This document shows, piece by piece, positions 11,488 to 22,390 of a stretch of DNA of 64,000 bases. This DNA comes from Oscheius sp. JU75. Its lineage: Eukaryota; Nematoda; Chromadorea; Rhabditida; Rhabditidae. Numbering within the stretch: the stretch's first letter is position 1; each line of letters starts with the position of its first letter. The stretch spans positions 2,542,001-2,606,000 of the forward strand of contig JASJZC010000007.1 in assembly GCA_037178855.1 (NCBI GenBank), read 5' to 3'. The translations under genes were made by a program, and so were the position numbers. The notes under the pieces were generated by a model, which made no database searches, was not told where the DNA came from, and saw only the letters and a program-made list of their open reading frames with translations.

Positions 11488-12714
11488 TTAGTAGCACCCG
11501 CTTGCTCCGTATCCACTGACATCTTTGCCGAAATAATGTAAATGGTCATCGATAGATGTCGTGATCAAGAGACCGTCAGAACAGTTGGAGTCTTCGTCTT
11601 CTTTGCACACAGTGACGTCACTTGGTCCCATTTTCTCCTTATAGAAAGCTTCAAAATCGTGATGATAGTATCCCTCGAAGTCCTCGTTCGGAACGTGAAC
11701 AACCTGGAGGAGCTCGTTAGAATGGGATTAAAATGGTCTTGCCATATCTCTCCAGTGAGACACACGGAAACTGTAGTCCAATTGGGTATCATGAGCATGA
11801 GCGTAGGTCTTGTCTCCAGTACGAGGCTGTCCAAAAGTGACAAGTTTAACCTGAGAAGCGGGGGCAATTCCAGCAGCAACAATGTAGGAAGCACTCAATG
11901 ACGCTAGAGCTCCTCCGAGAGAGTGACCAGTAACCCAGACTTCGTAGTTAGGATGGGCATTTCTTAAGTTCAGAAAGTCGTCCTTCATTCCATTCGTCCA
12001 AAGGGTATTGAAGGCGTCTCCGAAGTATTTTGAAACTTTGCCTTAAACCCGAGTTTTATTGAACTCTTTCGACAAACCTCCAGCGACCCAGGCCATCTGA
12101 GATCCAAAGACACTTTTATCGGCCTCCATGACCAGTTGCAAAAAGCCTTGCGTTCCTCTGAAAGTCGGAAATGTTTTAATATCCATTGGTTTTTTAGACT
12201 TTTAATGCGATTATCGATCAAAGCTTATCAAAATGTGTGTCTTTTAGTGATATTAGGGCTTTAGATAATAGAAAAAAGAAGTTCCGCGAGTCATTTGCGA
12301 GTGTCACAGCTTTAACGCACTGTTCTAGGTACATTACTGTTTTGAATATACCGAATTGAGGATTGATACTCCGTCACATGTGCCTTGAACGACTGAGCAG
12401 AATGCCACACTTACCTGAAACTAAGGACAATAGCATTCTTGGAAGGAATAATTCCAGTGTATCCAGAGCACATGTCATTGTTGAAGAGATCACACTTTTG
12501 GAAGACTTGTCTTTTCAACTGAAACCATGTGTAAAACCATCATTTTCAACAATTTTCTTACCTGGCCATCACCAAAGATCCTGTTCAAGCATGCTCCTGG
12601 ATTGCTACTGTAGGCAGCAGCGGCTATAGGGAAAATACTATTTCTGGTGAATCCGTCATCGTATGTGGCTGCGAATGCAACAGGGGCAAGAGCCAGAAGC
12701 AGAACAGAGAGCAT
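11488..12714 (-). CDS. Secreted class 3 lipase
   Basis: Lipase_3-family hydrolase with a signal peptide (MLSVLLLALAPVAFAATYDD). An upstream in-frame ATG at 12780 would lengthen the start but hide the signal peptide, so 12714 is preferred. Conserved Cys residues lie in the N-terminal part (CLNRIFGDG, then KCDLFNNDMCSGYTG). The core contains NYEVWVTGHSLGGALASLSA, whose GHSLGG holds the nucleophile serine, followed by VKLVTFGQPRTGDKTYA and SHWRDM. The intron at 11704-11742 appears to use a GC donor (ATG then GCAAGA); removing it joins RDM to VVHVPNEDFEGYYHHDFEAF as in other nematode members. The C-terminus reads HLHYFGKDVSGYGASGCY. The predicted role is extracellular or gut lipid/ester hydrolysis; the substrate is unknown. 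Its nearest neighbour upstream, the ion-channel gene, is on the same strand 400 nt away. Confidence 0.87.
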
Positions 12715-13114
12715 GGTCTGGACTGATAGGAAAAGCCGTCTTCGGAGCCCTTTATCAAGGCTGGCCTTACGGCACGTCAAATCTTCAGATAAAGGGATGA
12801 TTCACGAGAAAAGGCCGCTTAAGCGAACCGACCTGAAAAAAGGAACAAGCTGAACGAAGCCAAGATAAGAAATCAGAGATTCCTTTGATAAATCACGTGC
12901 AGATTTTAGGTGACGTGACAGTAAAGTGATATCTTAGTGAATCACTTGTGGTGAGTTTAACTACAGTTCCTATCACACATCTTGGAAAAATTTATTGGTG
13001 AATAGCTGGATCTTACGACGACTTTTGAGCTCATTGAAGACTTTAGACGCTTTACCACTGCATATTAATGTAATGTTTAATTCAAGCAATGTTGACAGGT
13101 TCTCAAAATGCTTA
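12715..13114. other. Intergenic spacer
   Basis: 400 nt between the channel-gene stop and the lipase start, both on the minus strand. It should hold the channel 3' UTR and the lipase promoter. Overlapping short frames on both strands around 12970-13115 are mostly continuations of the channel's last exon. Nothing else is supported. Confidence 0.4.
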
Positions 13115-16100
13115 TTAGAAAATACCGAAAGGGATGAGGAATACATACATAACGCAATAGACACAGAACACAGAGCGCCGGATAAGATGCAGTTGCTCCT
13201 GGAGACTCGCGTTTTCTTGAACTTTTTTGGTTTCAGCTTGCTGAACAGCAGTGGGTTGTTCGAGAGGAATGGCAACAAGCTGATCCGATGTTCCCATTGC
13301 TGGGGACGTATCTAAAACAAAACTGACATTTTTAGACACAAGTTCTTACTTTCTTCCAATGGGATGAGAATTTCTTGATCGTTTTCGGAAGATTCTTCCT
13401 GTCCATTTGAAGATTGAATAGTAGCCAAAGGGGAATGGTAATTACTGCTCTCATCAGCTTGTTGTTCTTCATTAAATAAACTGAAAACATTAGGCTTCAG
13501 TATCATCGGCGAGAATAGAGTCACCATCTGTTTTTCGACAAAGATTTTAGTTCAATTTGCATAACAGAGCAGCACACGCGGTCACTTACGATTGTGGGTC
13601 GAACGACAATCCTTGAGCATCAAACAGACGAGTCTTGCGGAGAGATTCAGGTACAAAGCTGATCTAAAAAAATAACCGTAGAAACTAGTTGTTAAAAATA
13701 CCTGGAAAGGCAGAACCACGTCCTTTGGAACCACGTATCCAACGTAATTCAGAGCGACGTGTAGGATAAAAGAGAATGCTGTCATGGTAAGGTTGAAGCC
13801 GTACAACAGAACTGTAATCTGTTATAAGGTAACCTATCATCGTACCAATTCTGGGAACACCACCACTTCCCGGCGGTAAGTCTCGAATGAAATCCCAACC
13901 GAAGATTCCTTGTAGCAGCACATTCGCAGTGAGCAGGCAAATGGCCGTATCCCAGGTGTCTACCCAGAAAGTGAGAAGGTTGAACAGGCAGGAGACGATC
14001 TGAAATTTTGAGCCATTTTCAGTTCATAGTTCTCTCTTTGCAGGGTTCTGGGTAGGTAGCATCTCAAGACAATAAATAATTGAAATTCAGAGTGTAATTG
14101 GAGCTAGGAGACACGTTGGCGGAGTGAGAAAGTGATGCGAAACACTAACAGTTGGAATTGTAATAATGATGATTAGGTAGGGAGCATGTCGCTTGATGCG
14201 CACACCAAATTCCAACAGAGACCAATAATACTCAGGCTGAAAAAGTGTGGTACACAGCCAAAAACTGTTACTTTACCGGTCCTTCGGGAAACTCATCTTT
14301 ACAGCCAACAGGTCCCCAGTAGCAGTGGCGTCTCCACGTGTCGAAGACCTCCCAACCTGCATAATGAAAATGTCAAGATGATCTAATAACAGTTCCATTG
14401 TCGTCACTGGGCGTGGCTGCAGCCCACGTCTTCCCTCCCGGGCGGCGCATTCGCAGCGCAAAGCCTCAACCTGGATGCGGCAGTTGAAGATCATCAACAT
14501 TTTTGTCTTACTCTGTTGGCTCTATACCGTGAGGTCTTTGCCTCCACCTCTCCAATTTTGGCAGTCTTCTGGGACTGATTCCTACCCTGGGTAACTCAGG
14601 CAGAAAGCCTAAATAACCTAACACCTAGGCTCAGTTCTCATAGAGTGAAGAAATGGTACAACTGGGTTGACACGCAGGTTCCGGATGTTTCCAAAAAGTG
14701 GTAAGTCATTGTACATTACCAGCTATACTCAAAGAAAAGATTAGCGGTTTGACGCATCAATAGTCTAATCCTTTTATTCTTACTATTAGTGTAGAGAGCA
14801 TCGGATGCCCATATCATCTTTTTCCTATAAACTTTAAGTGATTCTATTAGATGTCATCTAACCACAGGGAAGAAAGTTTGAATATTAACCAGATTGAACT
14901 GACATACAAAGTAGAACTCTCGATTACAGGCAATGATCGTATTGCAATGTTTTTGTTCACGAGCATTGATGGGACGGATATCTGCATCCGCATGCGCATT
15001 TGCGGATATCCGCACATTTTTGGGGATACTGACACATCATAGGGTTTTTTCTTTCAAAAAATGGCTTGAAATATAAGCATCCGCATCTGCGAATATCCGC
15101 GTTTTTTTGCGGATAGTAATCCATTCGCATCTGCATCCGCATGCGCACCGTGACATTGCTATCCCCATCCCCGTCCACGAGAAGATGAAAACATAGTTCT
15201 ACGATCTTTGCGAGCCAAACATGGATCGGTTTCCACGACGAACGTAAACTAAAGAACGGCGTTTCATTCCGATATAGTTTCGTATTTAATTATTAACACT
15301 GGACTTAGCATCCCATGTTCCTACAGTGTACTGTAGTGGATATAGAAAGACGCGTTTCAAAACTTGCACTATATTTTGTTTGAAAGGCTAAAATGAGTCA
15401 TTTTATTTTATTTCAATAAGTACTTGATAGTAGTGATCATGAACCCCAAATGAGCATATTCAAGTCACGATGTAAACATCCAAACATAGAACATTCCAGC
15501 TTGTACTAAAACCATTTCAGGTACGAATGGCAGGAAGGAAGTAATAAACCTTTTGATAGGAAAAGAAGGTCAATCTACCAAAGAGATCCACTTGAATCGC
15601 GTGAGTTGTCCCACCTTGTAGAGTAAGCGAAATGTTACAGTTTTGAATCGGTTTGAGTGGAAGTTTACACGGCTCTAGCTTTTGCTTCTTCTCCACCTTC
15701 TTTTACACATTTCTCACTTACTTGTGGTCATTATGATTAATAACACCTTCTCTTTGTTTTTGTTCTCACCTCCCACGTGTTTCTTCTCATAGGTCGTTGT
15801 TGGGTCGTAGTTGAGTTTAATCAGTGGGTTCTTCCAGGGAATGTCACCAGGATCGGACAAATTCACACGCGAGAGATCATAGACCCAGTCAGACAGAACA
15901 ATCGGACAGTCCTGAATATTGTTGATGTGTGGCGCACATCCTTTTACCTGAGAATCATTCGGCCAGTCAGAGAAGTCGAATTGACAGGTGACAGAAAACG
16001 AGAAGGCTCCACTAGCCCACACCTTAACAGTTAACTGGATATTCTTTTCCAGTACAGCAATACCTTTCCGTCCTTGTTGATGACGGCAGGCATTCCGTTC

Positions 16101-16935
16101 ATGTACAAATACCATGAGTTTCCTTTGGCACTGTTATAAAGAGCTAAAGCTGGCTGCCAGATTCTCCAGGAGTCAATGTTCAGTCTGTCGGTACCGTTGT
16201 AGTCGGCCGGATTCCATGTGATGTACTCGTCGACCCACGTCGCCCACAAGTGACCGTGAACCATCATTGTCTGTTCGTGTTCGTCCTGGAGGTTATGCAA
16301 TGGATAGCACAAACGGTTGGCTTACGACTTTCTCAACATGTGTAATGCTGATGAAAATCTGGACTTGCACCGTGGTTGATTCTTTTTTTACCGGTCGATG
16401 CTTGTTGTTGTAATTTTTAAGCATATCCGTCTCCAGTTTCCGATTGAAGTTGACCTCAAGGGCGCCATGAACGGTAGCGATAAATATAAAGAAGGCAGCT
16501 GCTGAAAAGTTTTATAGGTTATGTACAACAAATTGGTAAACAGTTTGTTACATATCTTTTCCACATTTATAACCTTCTATCTATTAGATGAGGTTATTAA
16601 ATCGTACAAGATTTCATAAATGGCTATTGTATGTGTCTATTGTGCCCAAAGGGCAGAGTTGGTGCGTATAGTTCAAAAAAAATTTTCTCAATAAGAGCTA
16701 CAAACGTCGAAAAAAATTGGCAGGAATCCATTTTTCTTGGAGCTTTGGAAGATAAATAATTTGAACTGCAGCGCGAAATACGGTAGATCCGCGCCAACGT
16801 CATGCCAACGAAAGAAATTTTTATCCAAGAACACAAGAAGTACACTAAACAGTTTAGGATACGGTTTTGCAGATGTTGTTTCGAAAGAAACGTTTGCTCT
16901 ACGTTAAACTCACCCAACAGTGGACGGAACCGCAT
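13115..16935 (-). CDS. Cys-loop ligand-gated ion channel subunit (nematode LGIC)
   Basis: Multi-exon channel subunit. The first exon, MRFRPLL, splices across about 400 nt to [19 protein letters not shown], giving a signal peptide. The ligand-binding domain has [20 protein letters not shown], then the Cys-loop region [13 protein letters not shown] and [18 protein letters not shown] 1.4 kb intron (about 14354-15773) then joins KKHVGG to [20 protein letters not shown] in frame. Membrane segments follow: M1 [21 protein letters not shown]2 [21 protein letters not shown]3 [20 protein letters not shown], a polar intracellular loop with [12 protein letters not shown], and M4 [16 protein letters not shown] at the stop. 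The M2 region lacks a standard anion-channel PAR motif. Ligand and ion selectivity are not decided. It belongs to the divergent nematode lgc/acr-like group and probably acts at the surface of neurons or muscle. Confidence 0.85.
14354..15773 (-). other. Large intron of the channel gene, carrying repeats
   Basis: Reading-frame continuity requires this 1.4 kb to be intronic: the exon on the right ends in KKHVGG with donor GTGAGAAC, and the next exon begins [10 protein letters not shown] after TTATGCAG. Most introns here are about 40 nt, so this one is exceptional. It contains a cluster of palindromic GCGGATATCCGC-like elements (about 14980-15170). No convincing nested gene is visible. Confidence 0.6.
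14975..15170. repeat. Palindromic GCGGAT / ATCCGC repeat cluster
   Basis: The stretch is built from variants of GCATCCGCATGCGCA, GCGGATATCCGC and GCGGATA in both orientations. GCATCCGCATGCGCA occurs near 15135 and a near copy (GCATCCGCATGCGCATTTG) near 14985. TGCGGATATCCGCA and TGCGAATATCCGCG are self-complementary or nearly so. The whole block could fold into hairpins. It lies inside the large channel intron. Confidence 0.7.
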
Positions 16936-17316
16936 TGCAATGGCGTATTTCTGCACAGCTCACGTTTCCCTTCATAAACAATTTGTATAAACTGTCATTC
17001 CAAACCGCAAAACTGTTCATTGTGGCTCTCTACTAAGTCTGGGCACATGCTAACATGTGTATGAAGAGGACAATAATACTTTAACCGGTAGGCGAAGAAT
17101 GGAAAGGAAGGGTATAGCGCAGTATCAGCGCTTAGTTGATACCGTAAGAAACCGTACCAAAACTAACAATAAATATCTAGAGGAAGGCAGAAATCACAAA
17201 AGCACACATATCTGGCAATTTCGAGGAAAATACTCGTTGTTACTTGGTTAGGATATACCTAGGGAAATCTGCTTTGAAAGCTGCAAAGGGTGGAAGAGAT
17301 GACACAGTGGGCACAA
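16936..17316. other. Intergenic spacer
   Basis: About 380 nt between the Numb stop and the channel start, both minus strand. It should contain the Numb 3' end and the channel promoter. Nothing else is recognised. Confidence 0.4.
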
Positions 17317-20300
17317 TTAGGTAGTAATTCTTGTTTGCTCAGAGGCAAAGGGGTTATTGGCCGAGATGACCATCTTGCTCCACTGAATGTCAAAAGGGTC
17401 CTCTGGTCTTGGCACATGTCTTGGACTCATCGGTTCCCAGTTGACTGCTTGTCCGAAAACGTCAGTACCATTCGTTTTCTCTTGACCGTTGACAACCGAG
17501 GCCTGAAAATATTTGTCAGCTCGTATAGTCTGCTCGTCTGTGTTATAGTGGAGTGAAATCGGAAACTGGTCAATGACTAGCGCATCACTGCGGTCATGCT
17601 CGAAAATCACTTTGATAGCTGCAAAAACAATGTGCGTGGCAGGGACAATTAAATACTAGCTTTGAATCATACACCTCCGCAAGCCAATAGATAACAGTTA
17701 AATCTGCATTGAATGAGGGTGGGGGACTTATACTTGCTTCAGAGTGTATCGTAAACGTATGCAAAAGAACTGTACCTGTGCGGGAGCAGTGGGAGCGGCA
17801 ACTCCTGGTGGCCTTTGTGGAAGCGGAGGAGGTGCAAAACCAGGAGCAGAACCATTCCTTGGACTGTTCGTTTTAGGGAGGTTGCTGCTAGAAGCAGGCA
17901 CAGCGGCTGCACTGCCTAGAGATCCCATCGACGGAGAGATTGGCATCTGAATCGGTACTCTTCATGAACCATAATCTATCCAACCTCTGCAGAGGATCCG
18001 AAAGACATTGAGGTCTTCAGAGTGTTGTTGAGCCAGTCATCTGCTCGAGAATCGCTCGAAGTAGGTGCTGGACCGGGTGGGGAGCTGGAAACATACATGA
18101 AATAGAAGAGAAATATGCTTACTGTTGGGTGCTAACCGATATCGGTTTGTTGAAATCTAGGAGATCGTTGAAGTCCATAAGGTCAGGTTGCGCCTGCGTC
18201 TGTACTGCCGATCTGACGCTGCCGTTTCGTGGCACCGAATGAACAGGGGAAGAATAGTCCATAAAAGCAGGGAAACTAGTAGCCATCGGGGCTACAGGTG
18301 CAGCAGAATACTGGGAAGTAGACGCGGGGGTAGAAGAACACTGAACGAACGAGACCAGATCCTCATCTCCTTCGTAGATTGGCTCCGTGTTTAGTGATGT
18401 ACCATAATCCTAAAAATAAAAACTTGAGACAAATTGAGAAAGCACTACGTCTAGAGGTCGGTATATTCTGTACTGATAATTTGCGTGCATAACTCTCAAA
18501 GTGGCCCATTTTCTAGCAACGTCTTCCTTAATGTCGTCCTTGAGTTTCTTAGCCAAAGCTACATAATATTCAACGTAGTCAGAATCCGGAAGCCGTATAT
18601 TTAGATTTCTGACGGACGGTGTGGGTAGACGCATCACTGCGATGACTTTGGAGGTTGTTTCGACGACAATGATGGCTTATGGGCTCCCAGTTGATGCCGA
18701 CAGTAATCGTATTATTCCCAGAAAAACCGGTCAAAAATTCAATACAGTTTTTAGACAGCATATTTCCCAAACAACTCTTCCACGCTTGTATAAGAACAGT
18801 GAATGAGTCTCTAAATATACGATCTAGTTTGAACTCACACGCACTAATGAAATTTCCGACACGATGTCGGATTTAGTCCGATTCATATTTTCTTAGAAGG
18901 CTGTCCAAGAGTATCTCAGAAAGCACGACATTTAACTTTTTGTGGTGAGTGGCATTTCTCCCCGGGTCCATTAGCCAAATCCCCATAATTCACTGAACAA
19001 AAACTTAATGCTGAAGTATAGCCATATTCTCGAGCTCAATGAGCAGTTTGATTATTTTGACAGCTTTGTCGTTGCCTGACAATGAAAACAGATAACGGAA
19101 CTAGCCAGCTCATCACAATGAAACATACCCTCTTTGGAGAATCCGTGGCCGGAGCGCGAAGAGAGAAGTTTCTTCGGAATTGAGAGGCTTCTTTCGTATC
19201 TGGAGCTCTCAGCGATCCTTGTCGTTGGAAAAGAGAAGGATTTGCCACTGGTCGAGGCTTGGCGATACAGGGCAGAGTTTGATGTATTGACGAGGAAGGT
19301 GCCTCATTCACAATAGCAGATTGGGGATCCTGAAGAAGTATTGAAAAAGCTATAAAATTGTGTACCTGGAGCCTCTCGGTCATGGAGATATGCTTTCGGA
19401 ATGACTGGTAGGCCTTGTTGGCCCACTGGGCTCCTCCAAAGTTTGTTGGCGGAGGAGAAGCCACTTCTGCTCCACTGAAAGTATCAGTTTATGTGGCTCC
19501 AGATTGTTTTTCCGAACAAATAGTGTAAAATATTAAACTTACTTTTTGTCTCCCCAATCCGGATTCAGGGCCTTTTCTACAGTTACAGGCTGTTGCTCGA
19601 GCTGTGTTGTATTTTCCTCATCCCGTTTCTTCTTCTTCTCCAAACAGATTGCAAAAGCACAGCCGACAGCGTGAGAGAGCCGTTCTCCCTGTAAACAAAT
19701 ACTAGTTGATACGAGTCACAACTGCTTACGGAGTCTTTGGAGGCATGGAAGCCGTGGCACATCCATCGTCGAGAGGTTCCATCGCGACAAATGTACGCAA
19801 ATCCCTTGTCATTGTTCCGATCGGGAGCACAAAAAGACACTTTTTCAATGGTTTGGTCAACCATCAATCCGCGACTGTTTTCCTGGTCGACCACACGTAG
19901 TCCATCGCCCGACACGTAAAGTATTGCCTTCACCGGATGACGCTTCAAACTCTGGAACAGAAAATTTTGAAAACTAAATATTATAGAAACATACTCGAAG
20001 ATGCTTTAGTGCGCCTTCACAAATCGGCATTCCCCTAGATTCGTAGACTTCAGTAGCTCCAAGATACTTCACAGAGAAACTGCAGACTCCGGCCCGAACA
20101 TTTGCCTCATCTGGCTGCCACGCCTCGGATCGACCGTTTCCATCGGGGACTGGGACATAAAAGTAAGTTAAAAGGTTGGTATCAACAAAATACCTGTAAC
20201 TAAAGCTGGAGGCGTCCTGTCGTGACTTCGAGTTCTTCTAAAAGATTGTCGAATGGATTTCCTCAGCCTATCCATACTGCGTCCAAGCAACGACCTGAAG

Positions 20301-21519
20301 TTTAAATTGTTCTGAAAAGAACGGGAAAAAAGATTTTATTCCGTATTGCGGCTTAAAAAAAGAAGGTCAAAAGATTTTTGGAGCTGATAACTGAGCGCAG
20401 CTGGGCAAGGGCATAGAGGGCTAATCAATGGCAGTCATCAATCGATCAACAGAAAAAAGCTTTGCTTTCTGTTGTTTTTAAACTAATGAATTTTTATCGG
20501 AAGAGGAAATGAATTAGATATGAATGAAAAGAGACGTTACTTATTAAAACTCGATTCAAATTATTTCAGGGCATTCTAAATCAAAGCAGACCTAGCCGTT
20601 GACAGCGATTAGCAAAATCATCGCAGAATATGAATGCTCAAAAGGAATTCCCTGAGGAAATAAGCAGCTGGGCGGCAAGGAAATGACAACAACTACGAGC
20701 ACACAAAGGTGTTTGGGAATGTCCCTAGCCTATTATCAAGCTATTCTTGTTTGAACTGGTTACCTAGCAATGCAGTAGTCTGGTTATAATTTCACAATCT
20801 GGTCTATTGTTCCTCATTTAGGTTTAATGCGACGCGAGAAAAATGACTACGCAAGGAACGAAACGAACGACAATGAAAGAGAGTCTTTCGAACAAATGGG
20901 GCAATTCCGACAGAAGGTCAAGAGACTCTTAAAAATCAGAGGGATCTTTGAACTATTCAGCAACACGAAAAAAAGTTCGAAATTTGTCTTCAGCAATCAA
21001 AAAGACATAATGCTCAAAAAGAGTTCAATCTTTTGTCCGACTCCGAATCCGCGGGGGAATAAACATGTCACCAATTTAAAGGACTGCCTAAGCCGCCTGA
21101 TTACTGCATTGCACAGCTTTGAGTTAGTTTACTTAGCTCAAATTTCCAACAAAATCTACAAAGTAATGAGTCAATGGAATTAGCTGATCGACAAGGTTTG
21201 ATCGAACAGGATCTCTCCAGCAGGAAAATGGAATCTTGTCAGATAAATATCCCTCAATCTTACCGCGGACTCCTGCAGGGAAAATTAATCGCTGTCAGCT
21301 CCAAGCGCGCCCAAAATAGGTAGTTTCATGCTATTTTGGCTTTTGCAGTTAAAATTCGCCAATTTTCCTTGAAACTCACGGTTTGCTGTGATCCACTAGT
21401 TCTGCGGAAACAGCTGTAGGAAAGTTAGGCGTATGGTCTTGCTCAATGATGGCAGGTAATTCTCTTTGCTTCTTCTTTCGTTTTGACAGCCTCGCAATTC
21501 CACGGGATATGGCACTCAT
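17317..21519 (-). CDS. num-1: Numb endocytic adaptor (PTB domain, DPF/NPF tail)
   Basis: Numb family, a membrane-associated adaptor controlling endocytosis, polarity and cell fate. The first exon (21380-21519) gives [20 protein letters not shown] and joins across about 1.1 kb to [20 protein letters not shown]. The ATG of MDRLRK (20275) may be a second start for a shorter isoform. The PTB domain has [76 protein letters not shown] and [20 protein letters not shown], near-diagnostic for Numb. A NumbF-like segment follows ([18 protein letters not shown]). The tail is Ser/Pro-rich with [21 protein letters not shown] and NPFASEQ; DPF and NPF bind AP2 and EH-domain proteins. Between the NumbF segment and the tail, 18428-18880 has an open exon block that I cannot match to Numb; the model there is uncertain. 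Confidence 0.9.
18428..18880 (-). other. Unassigned exon block inside the Numb gene
   Basis: On the minus strand an open frame ([20 protein letters not shown], then [18 protein letters not shown]) ends at GAC plus a GTAGTG donor and joins in phase to [17 protein letters not shown] of the Numb tail. Upstream of it another open stretch ([20 protein letters not shown], then [12 protein letters not shown]) could be joined by a short intron, with a possible ATG near 18886 ([15 protein letters not shown]). The donor after SPKR at about 19130 has no obvious partner in phase here. The block may be a Numb insertion, an alternative internal start or part of a second gene. Confidence 0.4.
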
Positions 21520-22318
21520 TGTTCTGTAATTGAATTTTTAGACAGATACAAGTGTGGGATGACAAGGGAATTGAAGGGTGGGTCACAAAACCAATAATGC
21601 CTAAACTGATGAGCTGAATTCCTGTGTGAATCACAGGCGGATGAACAAGCAAATATGAGGATTCTGTTTGAAGAATGAAAGGAATGGGTCAGTAGACTGT
21701 CACTAGAACTAGGAGAATGGACGTTCGGACTACACTTTTTCGAGGCCGTTAGTTTTCTGCGTTCCAACTTTTTTGCCTTCCTCCGATATCGAAGAGTTCG
21801 AAAGAAATGGAAAAGGGAAATAGTTGCCAATATGACAAGAAAACTACGTGCGGAAACGAGGAGGCCACTTTGAGAACAAATATCAGCACATAGGAGAGAT
21901 CAGCGCAGATTTCGGCTGCCTGTACAAACAGGCGCGGATCATCCGCTGCCATTGGATTCGTTTTTATGACCTTCTCATACCAAACGGAAAACGGATTCCT
22001 GCAGAAAGAGAAAGAATAAAGTCAGAAAGCTTATCTTTTTGGCTTAATGGAGAATAAGTTTGATGGACAGGCCGACGTGTCACCATGACTAAAAAGTGAG
22101 AAGGGAAAAGAGTGGAAGAATGAATTCCGGGACAGCCAAGAATGATTTGGTTAAGGAAATGACAACAACTACTTGCAACTGGAAGACACTTGATGTGATG
22201 TTCAAAAGAAGCCTGCTCATCGAATCAATAATTCATGACCTCCCAGACAGAAGAAACTGAAAGCTACGTACCTTTTGAGTATTGGACCGTAGTATTGGAC
22301 AATATAACTCAAAAAGGA
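21520..22318. other. Region upstream of num-1
   Basis: About 800 nt between the first Numb exon and tRNA-Gln. It presumably contains the num-1 promoter. Overlapping short frames exist on both strands (21516-22057) without splice support or recognised domains. Confidence 0.4.
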
Positions 22319-22390
22319 AGGTCCCGGGGAGATTTGAACTCCCGTCGCAGGATTCAGAGTCCTGAGTGCTAACCGCTACACCACGGGACC
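22319..22390 (-). tRNA. tRNA-Gln (CTG)
   Basis: Cloverleaf on the minus strand, 72 nt with the discriminator base. The acceptor stem is GGTCCCG/CGGGACC. The anticodon stem-loop is CAGGA-CTCTGAA-TCCTG, giving anticodon CTG. The T arm has the GTTCAAATC loop, and box A reads TGGTGTAGCGG. A T-run (TTTTT) follows within about 10 nt, as expected for pol III termination. The mature sequence is identical to the copy at 63653-63724. No intron. Confidence 0.96.

Noticed and set aside
14470-14520. Start codon for the channel gene at [10 protein letters not shown]
   Set aside because: The WEVFDTWRR exon joins in phase to the ligand-binding-domain exon at 15774, so this ATG lies inside the large intron.
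14847-15178. Frames rich in Met/Arg/Ile over the GCGGAT repeats
   Set aside because: They are translations of a palindromic repeat in an intron, not protein genes.
20827-21183. 118-codon plus-strand frame, possible gene
   Set aside because: It lies in the 1.1 kb Numb intron, has no domain and no splice partners, and its Lys/Asn/Ser-rich content fits AT-rich non-coding sequence.
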